Positions 57,774 to 64,000 of a stretch of 64,000 bases of DNA are shown here, piece by piece. The DNA comes from Rhynchopus sp. YZ270_cl-10 (Eukaryota; Euglenozoa; Diplonemea; Diplonemida; Diplonemidae). The notes beneath the pieces are model-generated. The model was not told the DNA's origin. It saw only the letters and a list, made by a program, of their open reading frames with translations, and searched no databases. Both the position numbers and the translations under genes were made by a program. The DNA lies in the NCBI GenBank assembly GCA_964035575.1, contig OZ037898.1, forward strand, positions 992,001-1,056,000. Direction: 5' to 3'. Position 1 is the first letter of the stretch. Each line of letters begins with the position of its first letter.

Positions 57774-58517
57774 TTTTTTTTTTTTAGATTTTTTGGGAAA
57801 ATGTTGGGGTTCTTAGAATTATGTATTGATAGTGGTGCTTCCCGGGGGGTATGCATTTCACAAATTTTCAATTCAATTCACAACTTTTCACAACTATTCA
57901 CAACTTTTCACTACCCTTTTTTCTCTCGTTGGTGAAGCTTTTAAACGCCGGCATTTGCATTTCCGGAATCCGTCCGGCCAGTGGTGGGGTCAATTTGCCG
58001 AAATGGACAAGTTCTCGTCATTTCCGCACATCACACAGTACACAGGTACACTGGTACACCGCATCACGTTCTATCTTGTGAATCCCAGCGTGCCCCTCAA
58101 TGGGTGGGTCACCACCCGCCCAAAAAAAAAGCCCTCACAAAAAAAAAATCAATTCACAACTTTTCACAACTATTCACAACTTTTCACATTTTTTCACAAT
58201 TTTTCACCACTTTTCGCCAGCCTTCACAATTTTGTAGCAGTTTTCGTGTTGTGAAAATTTGTGAAAACTTGTCACATTTTGTGAAAATTTGTGAAATGCA
58301 CACCCCCCGGGAAGCACCAGATAGAAGGAAAAAGGAAATGTAATACCCTCCCTTTAAGACTCAAATATACAAAAAATCCTCAAAAAATCCTCCACACAGA
58401 CAACAACCCCTTCCCCACCCCCACACTTTTTACACTCATTCCTTTTAGAGGCCATCTCTTTTCTCTCTTTTCTTTCGTACCCCTCACACTCTCTCCAAAA
58501 AAAAAATTCCCCTCTAA
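57774..58517. other. Intergenic stretch mostly filled by one MITE
   Basis: The 487-bp element 57833-58319 takes up two thirds; the rest is A/T-rich 3' flank and a C/T-rich leader for the next gene. Confidence 0.65.
57833..58319. mobile_element. TGGTGCTT-ended MITE, 487 bp, with 5-bp target duplication
   Basis: Ends TGGTGCTTCCCGGGGGGT at both sides (inverted), continuing into ATGCATTTCACAAATTTTC / GAAAATTTGTGAAATGC. Flanked by GATAG (57828-57832 and 58320-58324). Subterminal DNA is built of TTCACAACTATTCACAAC units. The core 57940-58010 (CAGTGGTGGGGTCAATTTG) resembles 25680-25735. Confidence 0.88.
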
Positions 58518-59234
58518 ATGTCCTCGCAAGAAACAGTACGAGTGATATATTCGCTCCCGTGGCATAGCCGTGACGATATGGTGCGGGTATTAGGTGCTGC
58601 GGTGGGGGTGGACTTTGGTGGGGTGGTGTTCGGCGTGAAGGATCTGGAGGTGTTGACAGTGGTGTTGCTCGACGCTACGGCACGGGAAGAACGGGGTAGG
58701 GACGCAGATGTGATGCGCACTGTGTGCGATGAGTTTCTTCTGAAGCAGGCAAAACTCATTGAGGCACAACACGAAACCATCGACGCGCTCCGCCATGCCA
58801 CCTCAAAAGCGGTGAAAACGCTGGCACAACTCGACCAATCTTATGAAACCACCCCGGCTGCACAGCGACACCACCCAACCACACCCTCTCCACAGCCTCG
58901 GAGCAAACGCACCATCTCCACCCCTGGGGGCGGCTTCGCAGAGCGAGCAGAAACCTCCTCCAATCTGAGCGTCCAAGGAGGAGGGGGAGGGGGAGGGGGA
59001 GGGGTGGAACAGCTTCCTCCAGGGTACCACCATCCACAGCATACAGCATTAGAAGCGCAGGTTGTGTCAGCAGGGGTTGACGAGGTGGTGATGCCTGCGC
59101 GGTTGAAGAAGGGTGGAGGGGGAGGTGGTGGTGGGCAAGTGCAACCCGCAGATTCACCGATAAGCGACACCCTGCAAAGCCTGATCCAATTCACACAGCA
59201 ATCGAGGAGTATCCTAAACTCCCCACGGCGGTAG
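58518..59234 (+). CDS. Unknown protein with N-terminal folded domain and glycine-rich tail, 238 residues
   Basis: The ATG at 58518 (MSSQETVRVIYSLPWHSRDD) is the first in frame. Residues 1-60 look like a small alpha/beta domain (MVRVLGAAVGVDFGGVVFGV, LEVLTVVLLDATAREE). Residues about 65-110 form a coiled coil (FLLKQAKLIEAQHETIDALR). The rest is disordered, with two glycine runs of eight and nine and a helical end SDTLQSLIQFTQQSRSILNS. No targeting signal. Layout (short fold, coiled coil, disordered tail) would suit a centriolar or trafficking adaptor, but that is speculation. Confidence 0.75.
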   Translation: MSSQETVRVIYSLPWHSRDDMVRVLGAAVGVDFGGVVFGVKDLEVLTVVLLDATAREERGRDADVMRTVCDEFLLKQAKLIEAQHETIDALRHATSKAVKTLAQLDQSYETTPAAQRHHPTTPSPQPRSKRTISTPGGGFAERAETSSNLSVQGGGGGGGGGVEQLPPGYHHPQHTALEAQVVSAGVDEVVMPARLKKGGGGGGGGQVQPADSPISDTLQSLIQFTQQSRSILNSPRR

Positions 59235-60443
59235 AGGGGGAGAGGGGATAAAGATGGGGTTTTTTTATTAGATGTGTACCAGGGGGTTATTTTTCTCAAT
59301 TTTTGGGGTGTGTGTTTTTCATAATCAACTTTGTTATAGATTTGTTAGACTTCAAAAAGGATGTTTTTTGTTTTTTTTGTTTTTTTTCTCTCCCTCTGGC
59401 GACTCATTAGCTGCTCCAGTAGACGATTCCTTTTGATTCTTGTGCGCAGGGGGGGTGGTGGACTCGTAGATAGTTCTGGAGATGTGCTTCGCTTTGCGCT
59501 TCTCTAGGCCGCGTTCACTCCCAGCTCGTTACGGTGTGGTGATTCGCTTGCGGTTGCGTTGTTCTTGAAGTTGGCATGCACCGTTGACTGTTATGTCTGA
59601 AGAGAGAGTTGGCCGCCAAGAAGGAAAGAAGAAGAAGTGCGAGGTGTTGTTCTTCCGTCTCCGGCATCTTGTCGCGGAGCTCTCCGAGAAACTCATTGAC
59701 ATCACCGCGCCCAACACGGCATGCACCTCACGTTGCGGCCTCTTGAACCAGGTCGCCTTTTTGCAACTGATCCTCGTGGGCCCAGAACCACTCGTTGTCG
59801 TCCCCCATGACCACGTCCACACTGTACTTTGCCTTCGCGGGGGTCGATCCTGTGAGATTTACCATTGCAACTAGTGTGTACTTCTCCATGTTCAAAGTGG
59901 CGGAGACTGGGGGTGCGTTTGCTATGAATCGGCCCCCCATATCGTCGACGGAGGGTAGTGTTTCTGCGTTGTGGAGGTGGCAAAGGGAAAGCTTTTCAGG
60001 GATGTCTGCTTCACATTGTTGGATCTTCCCGGTTTGAAGCGTGGTGTTTGCGCAGCAGTTTTCGACGAAGTGAGGTTGAGCCGCAGATGCTCGGCGAATT
60101 TTGAATCACTGCAATCCCAGCTGATTTTTCAGGCACGGAGTCATCGGGTTCGTGGTAGCTTCCTCGTTGTAGCTTCTAGGTACTCTTTTGCATTTTTTGC
60201 ATTCCCTTGCATTCACCCCCTTGAGAAGTTCTGGTGGAGGTGGCGCACCGTCGTCTCGGATCTCAAACCCCCCTCGTGGAGCACGTATCCCCACGCCCCA
60301 CGGAGCGTCACCAATTCACATTTGGAGCTGTTTGCTTAGAGATTCCTTGAAGGCCAAGACTGCGGTTGAAACTGGAAAGAATTTTTGCTCAAAATTTTAA
60401 AGGTCCACCAATACAGGTATACAAAGGGGAGGGGGTGTTCGAG
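59235..60443. other. Intergenic stretch with possible minus-strand relic
   Basis: T-rich 3' flank to 59520, then 800 bp of mixed composition holding the candidate relic at 59530-60300. An in-frame ATG at 60366 could extend the next gene by 26 codons. Confidence 0.5.
59530..60300 (-). pseudogene. Candidate minus-strand relic with BED-finger-like segment
   Basis: On the minus strand, 60294-60106 reads a segment with APPPPELLKGVNARECKKCK and SYNEEATTNPMTPCLKNQLG. This resembles a BED zinc finger (CxxC, then TTN...L) that has lost its histidines. The next segment, in another frame, has SDSKFAEHLRLNLTSSKTA. Farther down, 59940-59728 reads MEKYTLVAMVNLTGSTPAKA and MGDDNEWFWAHEDQLQKGD. Stops separate the pieces. 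A decayed hAT-like transposase is the best guess for the first part. No flanking inverted repeats found. Confidence 0.35.
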
Positions 60444-61101
60444 ATGGAGGACACAACAACAACGTCGATGCCGACGTACCAGAACCCATCTGTGCCGAAG
60501 ACGGTGATGACACCCGAGCAGAAGGAGGCAGAGGAGAGCATGCGGTCGTACCTGGGGCGGACCATGCGTGTCACGCTGCCGGACAACAGAACGGTGGCCG
60601 GAATGGCACTGTGTATTGATGGCGCGGGGAATCTCATTCTCCAGGAAGTCACGGAGACTGTGACCAAGGTGTGTGTGTGTGTTTTTTTTATTGTATGCCG
60701 AACCCAAAAAAGGAAAGTGGAGATTGCACAACTGTGGCAACACAACCAGGCTACACTACTCCAACAATTTATCACAAAAAAATGTACACTTTTTTGTGGA
60801 CTTCAAGGCAGAATAGCTGGTTTCATTCATTTTTTTTTTTTTTTCAAAAATAAAAATAAAACAGAAATTTATCTCCGAATCCGGCGAAGAAGTTGAGGAG
60901 ACCAATGTCTCGCATCCACGCTCATTTATCGTTCCGTCGTCGAAAATGATCAAAGTTGAAATCGGGCCGGCCAAGCCGGACAACTCAGCTACTGCGCTGC
61001 TCCACAAGCTAGCCTCTGACGTGAATGCGGAAAACGCCGCCTCCGCAGCAGCAGCATCACCAGAAGCTCCGGCATCAGAACCCGAGACTGATGACCAATG
61101 A
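60444..61101 (+). CDS. LSM-domain protein, NAA38/LSMD1-like (NatC auxiliary subunit), 153 residues
   Basis: Exons 60444-60668 and 60865-61101; the 196-nt GT-AG intron is in phase 0 and carries a repeat B copy. The start MEDTTTTSMPTYQNPSVPKT is chosen; MKLERIFAQ at 60366 is an alternative. Residues about 30-105 form an LSM fold: Sm1 motif SYLGRTMRVTLPDNRTVAGM, ALCIDGAGNLILQEVTETV, then after the splice a variable loop (ESGEEVEETNVSHPRSF) and Sm2-like IVPSSKMIKVEI. The spaced Sm1-Sm2 layout and VAG-x3-CID-x3-NLIL pattern match NAA38/LSMD1, which joins the NatC N-terminal acetyltransferase, better than spliceosomal Sm proteins. The C-terminal A/E/P tail is disordered. Confidence 0.82.
60717..60776 (+). 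repeat. Repeat B, copy 4, inside the LSM gene intron
   Basis: GTGGAGATTGCACAACTGTG, CTACACTACTCCAACAATTT, then ATCACAAAAAAA; sense orientation relative to the gene. Confidence 0.8.
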
Positions 61102-62334
61102 TTCAGGGATAACCAACCGGGGATGGGGGGAGGGCGGGTGGTGGGGTAGTCAAATAGAAAGGGTCCATGAGCCCAACGGAGGGGGGAGAAAAAATGGGAT
61201 TCTGGGGATGTGATGAGGGGATGGGAACACCCAAGCCCCCCCCTCGCGCTATTGGTTGCTTGAGGGCACCATTCCATTTTCCTTCATTTTAAATGAGAAA
61301 TATATCCCCCCTTTTTTACCTTTAAAATGCGCCCCATCAGGACACCCCCAATCCTGAAACTTACCCTGTACCACGATCATTCTAGCCCACCAGCTGCAGG
61401 GCCACCCGTCTGCTGACCACATGAGGTCGGAGGCGGTAGAGCTGCGTCCTCGAGATGCGATCATCGTGGTGCTTCGCTCGGTACAGCCGCAGGAGAAGAG
61501 AAATCTCCTGCGCACCTTCGCAAGACGCCTGGCGTCTTGCCTGCTGTGCTCCTCGTATAGGGCTGCAATCCGCGCTTCTCCTCAGTCACATCAACCTCTC
61601 CAACAGTGCATGGCCTGGGGATGTTCCGCTCATCTTGTTTGCCGACGCCGAGAGACCCAGATGGAGCTCGAGAATACTCCTGCGCTTGTGGAGCTTCTTG
61701 AGCAGAGCACTCCGCTCCAGGAAGCATTCTTGTCACACCAGGCCCTTTCTTAGTAGCCTGTGTACAACCCTCAGCCAGCTGTCCTGCCCCAAACCAGACC
61801 AAAAGCGTGCTTTTCCAGTTTCGTTGGGATTGAGCCAGTCCTGGATCATAGTAGGAAGCTTTCTTCAGGTAGCATTTCCTGCTTCCCCTCTCTGTGGCTC
61901 CAATTAGCCTCTGGTAGGCACATTTGGTTGATTGTAGGGCCTCCAAAAGCACACCTGGCAATCCATTCTCAGGAAACAACAACACACCGTACATAGAATA
62001 CTACTTGATAATCTACTTTCAAATGTAAACCACAAAATAGATTGTAGGACTTGCAATGGTTTCCCGGTACAGCCAGGTCATTAAACTCCAAAGGTACACT
62101 GTTCGCGAGAGGGCTTTGCATTTCAACTCTACTTTCTTTTCTGCACACTTCCCACAGTATTTCCTCTCATAAAACTCCCCCCCATCTCCCTCTCCCTCAC
62201 AGCATACACACACCCTTCTCTTCTTACCCGCATCCAAAAAAACATTCTTTGCTATGACTGACTGACATCCCCACCCAGAGCACTATCATCTGCTCTCTTG
62301 AAGTTTTTTCTTTTCAGTTTTTTCTTCACTCACT
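61102..62334. other. Intergenic stretch, part of unknown nature
   Basis: From 61380 to 62060 the DNA is compositionally complex and open in several frames on both strands, with a small GCAAGACGCC/GGCGTCTTGC hairpin at about 61519-61540, but I recognise no family. Repeat C follows at 62090 and acceptor-like TTCTTTTCAG ends at 62317. Confidence 0.5.
62090..62136 (+). repeat. Repeat C copy (loop CGCGAGAG)
   Basis: AGGTACACTGTTCGCGAGAG, GGCTTTGCATTTCAACTC. Confidence 0.65.
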
Positions 62335-64000
62335 ATGTCCAGCAATGCACACATGGGGACAACATTGGCTGCCTTCTTCAAATCGAAGGGCGCAGATCGG
62401 GAGGGGGTGGTGCTCTTACGGAGGGTATTTGCCGTCAACCGCATCGCACTGTGGTGGAGAGATTGGGAGGGCATCTGCGATGCTGCGGTCGCAGGAACAC
62501 GGTCTGGACGGCTTAATATCCAGGTCTATCGGAGAATGAAGTCATCTTCTGAGAAACCTTCTCTACAAGCCCCTCCTGAGGCATTTGAGCTACGACGAAC
62601 ATATCCTATTAAATGTGCAATAAACCAACCTGCACCCTCTGCCAGATATTTGCTACTGTTTACGACATCAGAGGCATTGAAATCAGCGAAGCTTTTTCAT
62701 AAGCAAAGCGAAGATGAAGAAAAACTCTTAAAGGTGACCGGAAATGACAAAGCAATTATTGAATTGGTCGCAGGCTGCGGTGCTGGTACTGCGCCGATGA
62801 ATCCAAGAAAAACGAGGAGAGCGTTACGGGATTTTTCCTCTGCGTGGTGGAGAGGTGCGAAGGATATGGAACGACTTACATTCATTTTAGAACACCGAAA
62901 TGCTCCTACCCCTGCAGGACGATGCGCGGCACGGCAAGAAGCAGATGCAAAAAAGCTACGAAGCCGGATAAATGCAAAATCAGATGATCAGATGAAACCA
63001 GTTCAAACCCCGTCTTCTCGCCCTCCATCCACCTTCACCGCTCCGACAGCGCTGTTTTCCCAGCAGAACGACAGCCCCAAAACCATCACCGCACACAATG
63101 CGCACCTAGAGAAGTCTAATGAAGAGAGGCTCTGCGAATCCCGACGGACACGGGGCGCAGCGAGGTTTAGTACTTCAGCGGAGGACGATGCGAGCTTTTT
63201 TCTCGAAAAAGAAAGCAACCATGACACACCAACACCCCGCGATACCCAGGACAACACCAGCGACGCAGAAGAACCTCTACCACCTCCGTCACCACCACCA
63301 CCACTCACCCCCGAAGTCCTAGAACAAACGCACCCTACTAAGATCAACGAAACACCAGAAGACCTTGTGGATAGGAGCGAGACTCCAATCCTGCAAGCCA
63401 ATCCCAGAATGGAGGTGCAGCCAGAGGAGACTGCCCTACCCAAGGCTGACACCCCCACGAGAGAGGAGGAGGAGGAGGAGGAGGTGTCTCCTGACCTCCC
63501 TGACCCGCCCGACGTTCCTTTGAAAGAGAATGTGATTGATTGGGAGGTAGTCCCGCAAAAGGTAAGCACCCCGAGGGATGTGTCGGTGGTGGAGGTGTGT
63601 CAGGCTCCATTAGGTGATGCGGAGGTATCGCGGGAGGGAGGTAGCTCTGGACAGAGTCAGAGAAATTCAGAGTCGACAGTAGTGGAGACCCCGTTGTCAA
63701 GTAGTTCGGATAATGGTAGTGCCTCTACTCCGTTCAAGGATGCGTCTGATGTGTCTGACGGAGTGCACAGTGAGGTGGAGAAGCTGGAGGAACCAAAAGA
63801 GGCAAAAGAGGCGGTTGTTTCTGTGGTGCGAACGCCGTTTTTCCCGCAGTCGAATAAGCAGGGGAGTTTGACGCAGAAATTTTTGTCGGAAATCTATTTT
63901 TCGGGCGCCTGGGAGGCTATGGAGAGTGAGGCCACCCAGCACGTCTTGAACTGCGCACCAGCCATGTCGCCAAGGAAGCAGAAAATGGCGTCGCAACAAC
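62335..64000 (+). CDS. Long unknown protein, runs off the right edge (at least 555 codons)
   Basis: The frame from ATG 62335 (MSSNAHMGTTLAAFFKSKGA) has no stop to the end of the window. A splice-acceptor-like TTCTTTTCAG ends 18 nt upstream. Residues 1-215 are probably folded and helical (REGVVLLRRVFAVNRIALWW, ARYLLLFTTSEALKSAKLFH, KTRRALRDFSSAWWRGAKDM). Residues about 225-500 are disordered, acidic and P/S/T-rich (TREEEEEEEVSPDLPDPPDV). Near the edge a lysine/serine region resumes order (VRTPFFPQSNKQGSLTQKFL, EIYFSGAWEAMESEATQHVL). Family not recognised. An undetected intron cannot be excluded: GTAAGC at 63559 is a donor-like site in an open region. Confidence 0.7.
   Translation, partial: MSSNAHMGTTLAAFFKSKGADREGVVLLRRVFAVNRIALWWRDWEGICDAAVAGTRSGRLNIQVYRRMKSSSEKPSLQAPPEAFELRRTYPIKCAINQPAPSARYLLLFTTSEALKSAKLFHKQSEDEEKLLKVTGNDKAIIELVAGCGAGTAPMNPRKTRRALRDFSSAWWRGAKDMERLTFILEHRNAPTPAGRCAARQEADAKKLRSRINAKSDDQMKPVQTPSSRPPSTFTAPTALFSQQNDSPKTITAHNAHLEKSNEERLCESRRTRGAARFSTSAEDDASFFLEKESNHDTPTPRDTQDNTSDAEEPLPPPSPPPPLTPEVLEQTHPTKINETPEDLVDRSETPILQANPRMEVQPEETALPKADTPTREEEEEEEVSPDLPDPPDVPLKENVIDWEVVPQKVSTPRDVSVVEVCQAPLGDAEVSREGGSSGQSQRNSESTVVETPLSSSSDNGSASTPFKDASDVSDGVHSEVEKLEEPKEAKEAVVSVVRTPFFPQSNKQGSLTQKFLSEIYFSGAWEAMESEATQHVLNCAPAMSPRKQKMASQQ

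Noticed and set aside
61380-62060. Possible coding element open on both strands
   Set aside because: No recognisable domain in any frame and no terminal repeats seen; left as unexplained intergenic DNA.

Overview
This is nuclear DNA from a eukaryotic microbe, probably a free-living heterotrophic protist. The genes have short GT-AG cis introns (49 to 298 nt; six of seven donors begin GTAT). They encode eukaryotic proteins: methylmalonyl-CoA mutase, family I pyrophosphatase, a TRAPPII Trs120/TRAPPC9 subunit and an NAA38-type LSM protein. They lie among several kilobases of A/T-homopolymer-rich, repeat-laden DNA. I cannot name the species. All 19 protein genes I accept as host genes read on the plus strand, and many have a pyrimidine tract ending in AG a short way upstream of the ATG. 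That layout is what lineages with directional gene clusters and spliced-leader trans-splicing show (Euglenozoa such as diplonemids, or dinoflagellate relatives), but this is inference.

Layout. 1-2189: methylmalonyl-CoA mutase, cut by the left edge. 4253-7624: a hAT DNA transposon with 8-bp target duplications and a minus-strand transposase carrying one homopolymer frameshift. 8634-9635: mitochondrial-type pyrophosphatase. 10310-12759: a three-exon gene of unknown function. 13075-15036: a Q/P/A-rich coiled-coil protein with UIM-like motifs. 15037-20298: repeats, including a MITE nested in a short repeat and a 1.6-kb hAT-type foldback element. 20299-22281: a myristoylated ubiquitin-like protein and a type I membrane protein with a propeller ectodomain. 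22282-27436: a gene-free block of inverted-repeat elements. 27437-30386: a ubiquitin-like/LRR protein and a secreted FAD oxidase. 30387-33969: repeats. 33970-38862: Trs120/TRAPPC9. 40113-46148: an unknown protein, an Old Yellow Enzyme, a second unknown protein (two exons) and an ankyrin-repeat protein. 48680-55004: two tandem paralogues with a DnaJ-like zinc-binding head and 5 or 10 copies of a roughly 80-residue W/SNG repeat. 57114-61101: two unknown proteins, a possible transposase relic and the LSM gene. 62335-64000: a long open frame running off the right edge.

The intergenic DNA holds many kinds of short mobile or repeated element. These include three hAT-type elements with 8-bp duplications, three TGGTGCTT-ended elements with 5-bp duplications, a TA-flanked foldback, a Tourist-like element, and at least eight dispersed short repeat families. 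Two of those families fold into different stems around the same ACGAGAG loop. No rRNA, tRNA, CRISPR, LTR or virus-derived element was recognised. The genes do not form an obvious pathway; what they share is strand and setting.
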